A DNA stretch of 64,000 bases, taken from the NCBI RefSeq assembly GCF_003049685.1, contig NZ_PYSY02000002.1, forward strand, positions 372,001 to 436,000. The letters are read 5' to 3'. The DNA is from Brucella pituitosa. GTDB lineage: Bacteria > Pseudomonadota > Alphaproteobacteria > Rhizobiales > Rhizobiaceae. Both the position numbers and the translations under genes were made by a program. The notes under the pieces were generated by a model. That model searched no databases. It was not told the origin of the DNA and was given only the letters and a program-made list of their open reading frames with translations. This document shows positions 36,598 to 45,814 of the stretch, piece after piece; the first letter of the stretch is position 1; the number at the start of each line of letters is the position of its first letter.

Positions 36598-36627
36598 ATC
36601 CGAAAATCATATTTTATTTTTCGGGAT
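36598..36627. repeat. Degenerate copy of the dispersed palindrome
   Basis: ATCCGAAAA ... TTTTCGGGAT, the same arms as at 1059-1090 with one base lost and an AT-rich centre replacing GTGGGAACCGG. It lies between the binding-protein gene and the first permease. Confidence 0.5.
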
Positions 36628-36683
36628 GCGTTTTTAAACAAGCTGGCAGCACGAGGCGGTAGCTTAAACAGGATGGCGCAGAT

Positions 36684-37565
36684 ATGCAGCGTAACAGCCG
36701 ACTACAAGAACTGGTGCCCAAGCTGGTTCTCGCGCCGAGCTTCTTGATTGTTCTCGTCTTTGTATATGGATTTATTATCTATACAGGCGTTCTTTCTGTC
36801 ACAAACAGCCGCATGTTGCCGTCCTACGGTTTTGTTGGCCTGTCAAATTATGAAAAGCTCTGGGCATTGCCACACTGGTGGCGAGCGGTCACCAATCTTG
36901 CGATTTTCGCCTCGCTCTACATCATCATTTGTTCGGTTATCGGCCTGTTTCTGGCAACCCTGCTCGATCAGAAGATCCGTGGAGAAGGCTTTCTGCGTCC
37001 GATCTACCTTTATCCCATGGCGCTTTCCTTCATTGTGACGGGTACGGCGTGGAAATGGTTTCTCGATCCGGGTATCGGTCTTGAGCACACGGTTCGACTT
37101 TGGGGCTGGGAAGGTTTCACCTTCAACTGGATCAAGAGCAACACGATGGCAATTTACTGTCTGGTGATTGCTGCTGTCTGGCAGTCATCGGGCTTTGTCA
37201 TGGCGATGTTCCTTGCAGGTCTGCGCGGCGTTGACAACGAGATCATCAAAGCGGCACAGATTGACGGCGCTTCGACGGGAACAATCTATCGCCGCATCAT
37301 CATTCCTTTGATGCGCCCGGTGTTCCTGTCGGCTTTTGTGGTGCTCGCGCATCTTGCAATCAAGGCCTATGACCTCGTGATTGCCCTGACAGGTGGTGGA
37401 CCTGGACAGGCAACTGAATTGCCCGCGACCTTCATGTATTCTTATACGTTTACCCGCAACCAGATGGGTATCGGTGCATCGTCAGCAATCATCATGCTTG
37501 TGATGATATTCTCAATCATCATTCCATATCTCTATTCGGAAATTCGCGGAGGGTCACGCTCATGA
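36684..37565 (+). CDS. Sugar ABC transporter permease (first, MalF-type)
   Basis: 293 residues, six membrane spans. The EAA loop reads EIIKAAQIDGASTGTIYRRIIIPLMRP. The tail GGGPGQATELPATFMYSYTF is typical of the first permease in CUT1 sugar importers. Overlaps the next permease by four bases (ATGA). Pairs with it to form the channel. Confidence 0.9.
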   Translation: MQRNSRLQELVPKLVLAPSFLIVLVFVYGFIIYTGVLSVTNSRMLPSYGFVGLSNYEKLWALPHWWRAVTNLAIFASLYIIICSVIGLFLATLLDQKIRGEGFLRPIYLYPMALSFIVTGTAWKWFLDPGIGLEHTVRLWGWEGFTFNWIKSNTMAIYCLVIAAVWQSSGFVMAMFLAGLRGVDNEIIKAAQIDGASTGTIYRRIIIPLMRPVFLSAFVVLAHLAIKAYDLVIALTGGGPGQATELPATFMYSYTFTRNQMGIGASSAIIMLVMIFSIIIPYLYSEIRGGSRS

Positions 37566-38443
37566 GTGTTCAGACCCAGGAAAACGCGATCAACAGTGGC
37601 AAGCTGACACGTGCTTTGATTTATTCTGCACTGCTGCTGTTTGCAATTTACTATCTGCTGCCGCTCTACGTGATGCTGGTGAATTCGTTCAAGCCGCTTG
37701 AGGAAATTCGCCAGGGCGGTATGTTGGGCCTGCCGCAGCAATGGACAATTGAACCCTGGCTTTCGGCGTGGTCAACGGCACAAATCGGTGTGCAGCCCAC
37801 AGGCCTCAAGCCCTTCTTTATCAACTCGATCCTGATGGTTGTGCCTGCGGTAGCGATCTCCACGGTTGTTGGTGCGTTGAACGGCTATGTGCTTACCAAA
37901 TGGCGCTTCCGCGGCTCGAACATCTTCTTCGGTTTGCTGCTGCTTTCATGCTTCATCCCGTTTCAGATTGTCCTTATCCCGATGGCGCGCGTTCTGGGGA
38001 TGCTTGGTATTGCGGGCACGATCTGGGGGCTGATCCTTGTTCACGTGGTCTATGGTATCGGCTTCACGACGCTTTATTTCCGCAACTATTATGAAGCGTT
38101 CCCGACTGAACTGGTGCGCGCAGCGCAGATCGATGGTGCAAGCTTTTTCCAGATTTTCTGGCGCATTCTTCTGCCGTCTTCAGGTCCGATCATCGTTGTG
38201 TCGGTCATCTGGCAGTTCACCAATATCTGGAACGACTTCCTCTTCGGTGCATCTTTCTCTGGTGCAAATTCAACACCGATGACGGTGGCACTCAACAACC
38301 TCGTTTCCTCCTCCACAGGCGTCAAGGAATATAACGTTCACTTTGCAGCTGCCATTCTGGCGGCTTTGCCAACGCTGATCGTTTACATTGTCTCCGGGCG
38401 CTACTTCGTGCGCGGCCTGATGTCCGGTGCCGTTAAGGGATAA
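37562..38443 (+). CDS. Sugar ABC transporter permease (second, MalG-type)
   Basis: 293 residues, six membrane spans. Starts with an N-terminal cytoplasmic stretch, then LLLFAIYYLLPLYVMLVNSFKP. EAA loop: ELVRAAQIDGASFFQIFWRILLPSSGP. It ends RYFVRGLMSGAVKG, the canonical C-terminus of MalG-type permeases. The ATPase follows after seven bases. Confidence 0.92.
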   Translation: MSVQTQENAINSGKLTRALIYSALLLFAIYYLLPLYVMLVNSFKPLEEIRQGGMLGLPQQWTIEPWLSAWSTAQIGVQPTGLKPFFINSILMVVPAVAISTVVGALNGYVLTKWRFRGSNIFFGLLLLSCFIPFQIVLIPMARVLGMLGIAGTIWGLILVHVVYGIGFTTLYFRNYYEAFPTELVRAAQIDGASFFQIFWRILLPSSGPIIVVSVIWQFTNIWNDFLFGASFSGANSTPMTVALNNLVSSSTGVKEYNVHFAAAILAALPTLIVYIVSGRYFVRGLMSGAVKG

Positions 38444-38450
38444 GTCTGAC

Positions 38451-39566
38451 ATGTCATTTCTGAAAATTACCGATCTCTATAAATCCTACGGCAACGTCTC
38501 GGTCTTGAAGGATATCAATATCGAGATTGAGGAAGGCGGCTTTCTGGTACTCGTCGGACCCTCGGGCTGCGGCAAATCCACTTTGCTGAATACGATTGCT
38601 GGTCTCGAGCCGATTACGTCCGGCGATATTCTGATCAATGACCGCTCCGTTTCCGGCTTGCATCCTTCACAGCGCGATATTGCGATGGTGTTCCAGTCCT
38701 ACGCGCTTTATCCGAACATGACCGTGGCGGGAAACATCGCTTTCGGTATGGAAATTCGCAAAGTTCCCAAACCTGAACGCGAGAAAGCCATTCAGGAAGT
38801 CGCGGATATTCTTCAGATAGGCCATCTGCTGGACCGCAAACCAAGCCAGCTTTCCGGTGGCCAGCGTCAGCGCGTTGCCATGGGGCGTGCACTTGTGCGC
38901 AATCCGCAGGTCTTCCTGTTCGACGAACCACTCTCGAACCTTGATGCCAAGTTGCGTGTTGATATGCGGACAGAGATCAAGCGCCTGCATCACCGCATGA
39001 AGACAACAATCGTCTATGTGACGCATGATCAGATCGAAGCGATGACACTTGCAACCAAGATTGCTGTTCTGAAGGACGGTATCCTGCAGCAATTCGGCAC
39101 GCCAGCGGAAATCTACAACAATCCGGCCAATATGTTTGTCGCAGATTTTATGGGCTCACCTGCGATGAACCTTCTTCATGCGGGCATTGAGAAGAATGGT
39201 TCTGAGCTTGCGGTCGTGCTTGAACAGGGTGAGGGCGAAACGCTGAAGCTGCCGCTGAAAACTGCCCCGCAAAGTCTCGGTGACTATGTGGGCAAGCAAG
39301 TCATGTTTGGCATCCGTCCTGAGGCCCTGACTGATCCTGATGGCGCTGACCGCAACGCTCATTCGGTGGTTGAAGGCGAATGTCTGATTGATGTTGTAGA
39401 ACCGGCCGGCTCTGACACTTTCGCTGTGACGCGTATTGGTGGCAAGCAGGTCGTCGCACGTTTACGTGCTGATGCCCGCATTGTTGCGGGTCAAAGGTCG
39501 CGGCTTGCATTCAATCTCGACAAGTCGGTATTTTTTGATCCATCAACTCAGGGTCGGATTTTATAG
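38451..39566 (+). CDS. Sugar ABC transporter ATP-binding protein (UgpC/MsmK type)
   Basis: 371 residues from the ATG at 38451; the frame opens 24 bases earlier inside the permease. Walker A GPSGCGKST, Q-loop FQSYALYPNMTV, signature LSGGQRQRVAMGRA, Walker B VFLFDEPLSNLDAKL and THDQIEAMTLA. The C-terminal ~130 residues form the MalK-like regulatory domain (GIRPEALTDPD). Such ATPases can serve several CUT1 importers. Last gene of the operon. Confidence 0.93.
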   Translation: MSFLKITDLYKSYGNVSVLKDINIEIEEGGFLVLVGPSGCGKSTLLNTIAGLEPITSGDILINDRSVSGLHPSQRDIAMVFQSYALYPNMTVAGNIAFGMEIRKVPKPEREKAIQEVADILQIGHLLDRKPSQLSGGQRQRVAMGRALVRNPQVFLFDEPLSNLDAKLRVDMRTEIKRLHHRMKTTIVYVTHDQIEAMTLATKIAVLKDGILQQFGTPAEIYNNPANMFVADFMGSPAMNLLHAGIEKNGSELAVVLEQGEGETLKLPLKTAPQSLGDYVGKQVMFGIRPEALTDPDGADRNAHSVVEGECLIDVVEPAGSDTFAVTRIGGKQVVARLRADARIVAGQRSRLAFNLDKSVFFDPSTQGRIL

Positions 39567-39764
39567 CAGTTCATTTTATCGGGCTATTCCTTGGAATAGC
39601 TCGAACCGTGAATATGCTTAGCTTCTCTTATGCATGGAAACTGAACGGAGAGTTCATGCCATGTATTGGAAGACCAAACTGGCAATTATGAGTTTGTGCG
39701 ATTTCCAATTGTTTTACGCACATACTGAAAGTCGTTTCACACTTTTCCGGATGTGCTTCAAATC

Positions 39765-39799
39765 AAAAGGGTGCTCCCAAATTCAGGAACACCCTTTTT
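39765..39799. terminator. Bidirectional terminator: sugar operon and small membrane gene
   Basis: Stem AAAAGGGTG / CACCCTTTT around a 16-base loop, T-rich on both outward sides. It is 199 bases after the ATPase stop and 45 bases after the stop of the small minus-strand gene at 39844. Confidence 0.8.
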
Positions 39800-39843
39800 C
39801 ATGCTTGCCTGGAGGGCAAAATTCTATTTTGTGGATGCCGCGT

Positions 39844-39945
39844 CTAACGCAGGAAGTCCAACCCAAGAAGACCAATTGCCAGTGCGGTATTCAGCGAAAT
39901 GATCATCATGCCATAGACGATCGCTGTTCTTGTAATATCGCTCAT
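39844..39945 (-). CDS. 33-residue single-span membrane protein, unknown function
   Basis: Short frame not found by usual length cut-offs. The protein starts MSDITRTAIVYGMMIISL and continues NTALAIGLLGLDFLR: a short polar N-terminus, one hydrophobic helix of about 22 residues (VYGMMIISLNTALAIGLLGLDF) and a basic end. The ribosome site GGAGG sits seven bases before the ATG, the stop is clean, and a good terminator follows. The gene shares its upstream region with the divergent DHA2 pump. I do not recognise a family. Confidence 0.7.
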   Translation of the reverse strand: MSDITRTAIVYGMMIISLNTALAIGLLGLDFLR

Positions 39946-40000
39946 TTTTCTACCTCCTTGAACCGCGACGCCTCCACATCGGATTCTAAAGCTCGAGAAC

Positions 40001-40136
40001 TGTAACAAAATGTAACAGCCCGTTACGGGTAGCGCAACCCATTTTACATAAATGTGAACGAGTGTAACGGGGCGTGAAAATGCAACAGCAACTCCCCGGA
40101 GTTACGCCGATTTTGGGTATGTCACCGTATTGTGAC
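40001..40136. promoter_or_regulatory. Cluster of TGTAAC repeats and a GTCAC dyad upstream of the DHA2 pump
   Basis: TGTAAC occurs at 40001-40006, 40011-40016 and 40063-40068, with the inverse form GTTAC at 40022-40026 and 40101-40105. Separately GTCAC-N6-GTGAC (40121-40125, 40132-40136) is a perfect dyad. All lie in the roughly 290-base region shared by the small membrane gene and the efflux pump. Likely binding sites for at least one regulator; none is encoded beside them. Confidence 0.45.
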
Positions 40137-40238
40137 GCGAAATTAACTGGTAAATTCTGTGCAGGCGCTACATAAAGCAGTGGTTATGATTGACTGAAAA
40201 GTCGTCTTTAATTCTCTGCTTTTATTCGGATTTTCAAC

Positions 40239-41675
40239 TTGAACCGGATCGTTCCACTCGTGCTGGCAATTGCTCTTTTCATGGAGCAAATGGACTCGAA
40301 CGTTATTTCAACATCGCTTCCCGCAATTGCCGCTGATATCGGCACCAGTCCGATTGCGTTAAAACTCGCATTGACGGCTTATCTCGTCTCTCTCGCGGTT
40401 TTTATTCCTGTGAGCGGATGGATGGCAGACCGATTCGGTGCCAAGAACGTCTTTCGGGCAGCGATTGCTATTTTCGTTGTCGGCTCGCTGGCCTGTGCCG
40501 CATCCAACTCGCTGGCCGCTTTTGTTGTCGCACGGTTCCTGCAGGGCATGGGTGGCGCGATGATGACACCGGTCGGACGACTGGTTCTCATCCGTTCGAC
40601 ACCCAGAAGCGAACTTGTTTCCGCCATGGCGTGGCTCACCATCCCCGCGATGGTTGGGCCTTTGGTTGGCCCGCCGGTAGGTGGCTTCATAACGACATTT
40701 TTCTCGTGGCACTGGATATTTCTGATCAACGTGCCGATTGGCGTGATTGGTATCTGGTTTGCAACCCGATTTTTGCCCGACAATGATGAGCGGATCACCA
40801 AACGTCTCGACTGGCCCGGCTTTTTCCTGTCCGGGATCGCGATGTCGGGCGTGGTGTTCGGCTTATCGGTTGTAAGCCTCCCAGCTTTGCCGCCAGTGAT
40901 CGGTTTTGTGACTGTAGCCATCGGTCTGGTCTGCTCGGTGCTTTATATTCTTCATGCGCGCCGCATAAGTGATCCGCTGCTTGATCTGAAGCTCTTTGAT
41001 AATCAGGTCTTTCGCTCAGCGGTTTTCGGTGGCAGCGTGTTTCGACTGGGCATAGGCGCTATTCCATTTCTGCTGCCTTTGATGTTCCAGCTTGGTTTTG
41101 GCATGACGCCGTTTCAATCAGGCATGATGACATTCGTTTCTGCGATTGGGGCCATCAGCATGAAGTTTGGTGCCAAGCGGGTCTTCAGTCTCTTCGGTTT
41201 CCGAAGAACATTGATGTATGGTTCGCTGATTTCAGCGGCATTCATTGCAGCAAACGGCCTGTTTTTTCCAGAAACGCCCTATGGTCTCATCATCGGCCTT
41301 TTACTGATTGGCGGGTTTTTCCGCTCGCTGTTCTTCACCGGTGTCAATGCATTGGCTTTTGCCGAAATCCCTGATGCCAAAACAAGTCAGGCGACACCGA
41401 TTACAGCCGTCGCGCAGCAGGTTTCAATTGCACTCGGTGTTGCTATGGCTGGTGGAATTCTCGAAATCAGTACCGCTTTGCGGGGCGCCCCACTGCAACT
41501 CGCAGATTTCCATATTGGGTTCTTCGTGGTTGCCGCTGTTTCAGCGACAGCTTTCTTCTGGTTCGCAAAGCTGGCACCAGATGCAGGACGCGAGCTTTCC
41601 GGTCCGGTAACAATCAAGTCCAGGAGTAAAGAGCGTACAGCTTTGGAGGCTGCGGACTCTGCCAACGGCAAATAA
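40239..41675 (+). CDS. DHA2-family drug/proton efflux pump
   Basis: 478 residues, about fourteen membrane spans. EmrB/QacA-type major facilitator. Motif D1 near the start (FMEQMDSNVISTSLPAIA), motif A GWMADRFGAKNVFRA and motif C GPLVGPPVGGFITTFFSWHWIFLINVP are all present. Exports lipophilic or amphipathic compounds using the proton gradient; the substrate is unknown. The start is a TTG at 40239. No membrane-fusion partner or regulator is adjacent. Confidence 0.88.
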   Translation: MNRIVPLVLAIALFMEQMDSNVISTSLPAIAADIGTSPIALKLALTAYLVSLAVFIPVSGWMADRFGAKNVFRAAIAIFVVGSLACAASNSLAAFVVARFLQGMGGAMMTPVGRLVLIRSTPRSELVSAMAWLTIPAMVGPLVGPPVGGFITTFFSWHWIFLINVPIGVIGIWFATRFLPDNDERITKRLDWPGFFLSGIAMSGVVFGLSVVSLPALPPVIGFVTVAIGLVCSVLYILHARRISDPLLDLKLFDNQVFRSAVFGGSVFRLGIGAIPFLLPLMFQLGFGMTPFQSGMMTFVSAIGAISMKFGAKRVFSLFGFRRTLMYGSLISAAFIAANGLFFPETPYGLIIGLLLIGGFFRSLFFTGVNALAFAEIPDAKTSQATPITAVAQQVSIALGVAMAGGILEISTALRGAPLQLADFHIGFFVVAAVSATAFFWFAKLAPDAGRELSGPVTIKSRSKERTALEAADSANGK

Positions 41676-41702
41676 AAAGGCAGCTTTCAAAGCCGCCTTT
41701 TT
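41674..41702. terminator. Terminator between the DHA2 pump and rlmE
   Basis: Imperfect stem AAAAAGGCAGCTTT / AAAGCCGCCTTTTT right after the pump stop, T-rich on both outward sides, between convergent genes. Confidence 0.7.
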
Positions 41703-41727
41703 CTCATCCTACCTCAGAGTGCCAAGA

Positions 41728-42456
41728 CTACCCCTTAAAATCGCGGGCAAGCAGATACAATTCGACAGATTCCGCACGCGATGCTGGTGGTTTGATATGA
41801 TGAACAGAACGGAATTTCTGTTTCAGCATTGCCAGCAGGTCGTTTTCAGTGCCGCCCTGGAATGTCTTGGTGAGGAAGTGCCCGCCCGGCTTCAGCACGG
41901 ATACCGCAAAGTCGGCCGCCACTTCGCAAAGATGCACTGTGCGCAAATGGTCCGTACGGCGGTGACCGGTCGTCGGTGCTGCCATATCTGAGATCACCAG
42001 ATCAGGCTTGTCACCGAGCGCTTCCATCAGCTTCTCTGGTGCCGTTTCATCGAGAAAGTCCATTTCCAGCAAAATAACGCCGGGCAGTGGATCAACATGC
42101 AGATAATCGATGCCGACAACTTGCGGGTTTTCATCCGTGGAACCGACAATCTTGGCAGCGATCTGCGACCAGCCGCCGGGTGCAGCACCCAGATCGATAA
42201 TTTTCTGCCCCTTTTTCAAAAGATTATAGCGATCATTGATTTCAATCAGCTTGTAGGCCGCGCGCGAACGATAACCGTCCTGCTTTGATTTGTGCACATA
42301 AGGATCGTTCAGGTGACGCTCCAGCCAACGACGCGAGGACTCCTTGATCGTTCCGGCTTTTTTCTTCACACGAACGCGAAGATTGCTTGTGCCAGCACCG
42401 CCGCGTCCGCCGGTTTTCGTGCCGCCTTTGTTTCCGCCTGCTTTGCTCATCTTCAA
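41728..42456 (-). CDS. rlmE: 23S rRNA (uridine-2552-2'-O)-methyltransferase RlmE (FtsJ/RrmJ)
   Basis: 242 residues. Methylates the ribose of U2552 in the ribosomal A-loop, a late step in large-subunit assembly. SAM site [12 protein letters not shown]; catalytic K-D-K-E residues are carried by [33 protein letters not shown] and the final [11 protein letters not shown]. An extra basic, glycine-rich N-terminus (about 35 residues) precedes the domain. It overlaps the Ppx gene stop by ATGA, so the two are one transcript. Confidence 0.95.
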   Translation of the reverse strand: MKMSKAGGNKGGTKTGGRGGAGTSNLRVRVKKKAGTIKESSRRWLERHLNDPYVHKSKQDGYRSRAAYKLIEINDRYNLLKKGQKIIDLGAAPGGWSQIAAKIVGSTDENPQVVGIDYLHVDPLPGVILLEMDFLDETAPEKLMEALGDKPDLVISDMAAPTTGHRRTDHLRTVHLCEVAADFAVSVLKPGGHFLTKTFQGGTENDLLAMLKQKFRSVHHIKPPASRAESVELYLLARDFKG

Positions 42457-43979
42457 TGCCTGTTTCTTACGTCGGTTTTACCGCCAGTTTTGGCAGTTTG
42501 GGCGCGGTTATGGCGCCAGGCACCGTCACGCGACATGAGTTCGGTCAATATGCCTTCGCGTAACCCGCGATCAGCAACGAGAAGTTTTTCACTCGGCCAG
42601 ACATTGCGTATGGCGTCGAGAATTGCACAGCCTGCCAGCACGAGATCGGCCCGGTCGGCACCAATACAAGGATTGGCGACCCGCGCGTCAAAATCCCATG
42701 ACAATAGACGGCTCGTCATCTGTGTCACCTCATCTGATCCCATCCACATACCATCGACGCGACGACGATCATAGCGCTCCAGTCCAAGATGGATGCCGGC
42801 GAGTGTGGTTACAGTGCCTGAGGTGCCGAGCAGGTGAAAACGCGAGCTTGCAGCAAGTTGGCCCAGACAATGGCGTTCGGCAAAACCGGAAAGCAATTCC
42901 GTAACGTGACCGACCATGGCGTCGAAGCTTTCCTGCGTGACGTTGCGTCCACCAAAGCGTTCAGCCAATGTGACAACGCCAACGGGCAGGGAAGTCCATG
43001 CCGTAATATGTTCGGCAAGACGCGGCGAACGGCGCTGGGATACATCGATCAGCGCGATTTCTGATGAACCGCCTCCAATATCGAAGAGCACAACTGCATC
43101 AGTCTCGCGTGTTACGAGCGTTCCACAACCGGAAACAGCGAGACGTGCTTCTGTCTGGCGATCAACGATTTCGAGTTCAAGTCCGGTTTCCTCGCGGACG
43201 CGCGCGAGAAATTCTTCACCATTGGCTGCCGATCGGCACGCTTCCGTTGCTATCAGGCGTGCGCGTCTGATTTTGCGAGATGCAAGCTTGTCGCGGCAGA
43301 TTTTGAGCGCATCGATCGCGCGCTGCATAGCATGTTCGCTCAAACGCCCCGATGAGCTGAGTCCTTCGCCGAGGCGAACAATGCGCGAAAATGCGTCTAC
43401 CACGCGGAACTGGCCGGGACGCGTTGGCGAAGCGATCAGCAGGCGACAATTGTTGGTGCCGAGATCCAACGCTGCATAAAGCGGTGCTTCCTGCACATTG
43501 CTGCGCGGAGTAATGTGCGTTCCAGCCTGATTGCGCTTGGATTGCTGTGACTGCACCGGAGAACTATCTGAGCGAGGAGCTGCATTCTGCGCCTTCGCTG
43601 CGTTGTCCAAATGCGAAGGCACACCGCTTTGCTGGCGAGCCTGCTTTTTCTTGCGGGCGCGGCGACGGCGATTCGATATTTTTCCGACAGGTTTGCCGTC
43701 GACCGATTTGGCATCCACGATGGGAGCCTCAGCAACGACCGGCTTTTGCGTATGCGTCTCCGTACCGCGAGAGACTTTCCCGCGATTGCGACGACGTGCA
43801 CGCTTGCGTTGGCTTTGCGAGCCTTTGCTTTCCGTGTCTGAGCGTCCTGAATCGGAGGCATTGGGTGCCTTGCCGACTTCTGAAACGGCTTCCTTGCGCG
43901 GTTTGCGCTTGCCGTTCTCGGGCGGATTCCGGGTCTGTAGATTGCCCGTTTGTCCACCGGACGCCCCTTGATGCGCCAT
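42453..43979 (-). CDS. Ppx/GppA phosphatase family protein with a long basic N-terminus
   Basis: 508 residues from the ATG at 43979 (MAHQGASGG); the frame is open to 44066. The C-terminal ~350 residues are the exopolyphosphatase/pppGpp phosphatase fold: [45 protein letters not shown] and [17 protein letters not shown]. The first ~155 residues are low-complexity and strongly basic ([26 protein letters not shown]), probably disordered and perhaps RNA- or polyphosphate-binding. It precedes rlmE in one operon. Likely hydrolyses polyphosphate or pppGpp; which one is not decided by sequence. Confidence 0.9.
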   Translation of the reverse strand: MAHQGASGGQTGNLQTRNPPENGKRKPRKEAVSEVGKAPNASDSGRSDTESKGSQSQRKRARRRNRGKVSRGTETHTQKPVVAEAPIVDAKSVDGKPVGKISNRRRRARKKKQARQQSGVPSHLDNAAKAQNAAPRSDSSPVQSQQSKRNQAGTHITPRSNVQEAPLYAALDLGTNNCRLLIASPTRPGQFRVVDAFSRIVRLGEGLSSSGRLSEHAMQRAIDALKICRDKLASRKIRRARLIATEACRSAANGEEFLARVREETGLELEIVDRQTEARLAVSGCGTLVTRETDAVVLFDIGGGSSEIALIDVSQRRSPRLAEHITAWTSLPVGVVTLAERFGGRNVTQESFDAMVGHVTELLSGFAERHCLGQLAASSRFHLLGTSGTVTTLAGIHLGLERYDRRRVDGMWMGSDEVTQMTSRLLSWDFDARVANPCIGADRADLVLAGCAILDAIRNVWPSEKLLVADRGLREGILTELMSRDGAWRHNRAQTAKTGGKTDVRNRH

Positions 43980-44178
43980 TCCTGCAGGGCGCTCCTCGGG
44001 GTTCTTCAAGGTTTTTATCCTTATGGCGCCGCGCGAACCTGAAAGGACGCAAGCAAGGCGCTTCAATTTTTACGTTGCCCTTAATGTAACAGCGCTTTGG
44101 GTATTTACCAAGGGGCAGGCAGGGAAGTGTCATTGGAAAATTCATAAAACAACGAACGAATTTAATAAGGCCCATATG

Positions 44179-44213
44179 ATCAAGGGCTTTCGTTGTTCAC
44201 GAAAGCCCCTGAT
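44179..44213. terminator. Long hairpin downstream of the cystine-type importer
   Basis: Fifteen-base stem ATCAAGGGCTTTCGT / ACGAAAGCCCCTGAT with one mismatch and a five-base loop. It lies 29 bases beyond the ATPase stop on the minus strand. No strong U-tract. Confidence 0.65.
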
Positions 44214-44241
44214 CTCGGAATATAAGCTGTTCTGTTGAGTG

Positions 44242-45003
44242 TTAGATATCGTAACTATGCGCCGCGTTGATCGTGGCCACGAACTGTTTCGTGCGTTCAC
44301 GCGCCGGATTGACGAAGACGTCGTGCGCACTGCCAGTCTCGATAATGTTGCCCGACTCCAGGAAAACGACATTTTGGGCGATCTTGGAAGCAAGACGTAA
44401 ATCATGCGTCGCAATAACCATTGTCGTGCCTTCCTTGGCGAGTTTGCTCAGCACATCGACCACTTCGGATGCAAGCTCCGGATCAAGTGCCGATGTAGGT
44501 TCATCACACAGAAGCACTCGCGGCGAAGGCGCCAGCGCGCGCGCTATGGCGATACGCTGCTGCTGCCCACCGGAGAGGGTTGCAGGCCAGGCATCAGCCT
44601 TGTGCGCCATCCCGACCTTTGTCAGCAGTTCCATCGCCCGTTCCTGAGCCTTTGCCTTTGGCCATTTTAAAACAGTGATCAGGCCTTCCATGACGTTCTG
44701 GATAGCAGTCTGGTGCGGGAATAGCTGAAAATTCTGAAACACCATGCCGGTTTGGCGGCGGATCGACTGGATCGCCTGCCAGCTTGGCTTGCGATCCGGA
44801 TCAAGCGTAATGCTTTGGCCGCCAAGAACCAAAGTGCCTGAAGTTGGAATCTCCAGCAGATTGATGCATCGCAACAAGGTGCTCTTGCCGCCGCCCGATG
44901 GGCCGACAAGTGCCGTAACCGTACCTTCGGCGATTTTCACATTGATATCATTAAGGATAACAACGTTATCGAAGCTTTTTACGATATTCTTCAGCTCAAT
45001 CAT
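44242..45003 (-). CDS. Amino-acid (cystine-type) ABC transporter ATP-binding protein
   Basis: 253 residues, the size of GlnQ/TcyN ATPases. Walker A GPSGGGKSTLLRCINLLE, Q-loop FQNFQLFPH, signature LSGGQQQRIAIARAL, Walker B VLLCDEPTSALDPELASEV and the switch His in IATHDLRLA. It belongs to the polar amino acid transport class. Overlaps the permease stop by ATGA. Last gene of a binding protein, permease, ATPase operon. Confidence 0.93.
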   Translation of the reverse strand: MIELKNIVKSFDNVVILNDINVKIAEGTVTALVGPSGGGKSTLLRCINLLEIPTSGTLVLGGQSITLDPDRKPSWQAIQSIRRQTGMVFQNFQLFPHQTAIQNVMEGLITVLKWPKAKAQERAMELLTKVGMAHKADAWPATLSGGQQQRIAIARALAPSPRVLLCDEPTSALDPELASEVVDVLSKLAKEGTTMVIATHDLRLASKIAQNVVFLESGNIIETGSAHDVFVNPARERTKQFVATINAAHSYDI

Positions 45004-45680
45004 GCATTTGTCTCCAACGTTCCGCCATAGCGTCTGAAGCGCTTTTCGAGCCGTGCCTGAAGATGAGACAGGATTGTGCTGAGCGCCAGATAGATCAGCG
45101 CTGCTTCGATATAGAGGATCAGAGGTTCATAGGTGGTCGCAACGATGCGCTGTGCGGACTGGAAAAGTTCTGGCACCGTAATTGCTGCGGCGAGCGAGGT
45201 GTCTTTTACCAGTGAGATAAAGGTGTTCGACAGCGGTGGAACAGCCGTGCGGGTAGCCTGTGGCAGAATGGTGCGGGTCAGTGCCTGACGCCAGCTCATG
45301 CCAATCGAATATGCAGCTTCCCATTGGCCTTTTGGCACCGAGGAGATGACCGCGCGAATGACTTCGGAACTATAGGCGCCGACATTGAGCGAAAAGCCGA
45401 TGACCGCAGCCGTAAAAGCATCGAGATAAATGCCGGCACTTGGCAGACCGTAAAAGATTACGAACAGCTGCACCAGCATAGGTGTGCCACGGAAAATCCA
45501 TACGTAGAAGCGCGCGATGAGCGACACCCATACTGGCGCAAACAGGCGTACGAGTGCCGTGAGAAGCCCTAGGGACAGTCCGAAGATAAAGGACAGAATT
45601 GTAAGCGGGATGGTGAACATCAGCCCAGCCCAAAGTAGGGTGGGCAGGGAATCCGCCATGAGTTGAAGCCAATCGGGCAC
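45000..45680 (-). CDS. Amino-acid (cystine-type) ABC transporter permease
   Basis: 226 residues, about five membrane spans, HisM/TcyL class. Features: WAGLMFTIPLTILSFIFGL at the start, the EVIRAVISSVPKGQWEAAYSIGMSWRQALTRTILPQATRTAVPP loop that contacts the ATPase, and a final span with RLEKRFRRYG. Functions as a homodimer with the ATPase downstream. Confidence 0.92.
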   Translation of the reverse strand: MPDWLQLMADSLPTLLWAGLMFTIPLTILSFIFGLSLGLLTALVRLFAPVWVSLIARFYVWIFRGTPMLVQLFVIFYGLPSAGIYLDAFTAAVIGFSLNVGAYSSEVIRAVISSVPKGQWEAAYSIGMSWRQALTRTILPQATRTAVPPLSNTFISLVKDTSLAAAITVPELFQSAQRIVATTYEPLILYIEAALIYLALSTILSHLQARLEKRFRRYGGTLETNA

Positions 45681-45749
45681 GTGTTCGGTCCTTAGATGGA
45701 AAATTCCTGAAATAGACGTTTGCTAGGTTTCTATATAGCCACAACGAAA

Positions 45750-45776
45750 GGAAGCCGGAAACATGTTCCGGCTTCC
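45750..45776 (-). terminator. Intercistronic stem-loop between binding protein and permease (cystine-type)
   Basis: Perfect 11-base stem GGAAGCCGGAA / TTCCGGCTTCC with loop ACATG. On the minus strand it lies 38 bases after the binding-protein stop and is followed by TTTCGTT. Partial attenuator. Confidence 0.8.
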
Positions 45777-45814
45777 AAAATTGCGATTATCCGAAACTTA
45801 CTTGTACCCGATAA

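Noticed and set aside
39634-40005. 123-codon plus-strand frame after the sugar ATPase
   Set aside because: It crosses a terminator and the antisense of the small membrane gene, and shows no protein-like features.
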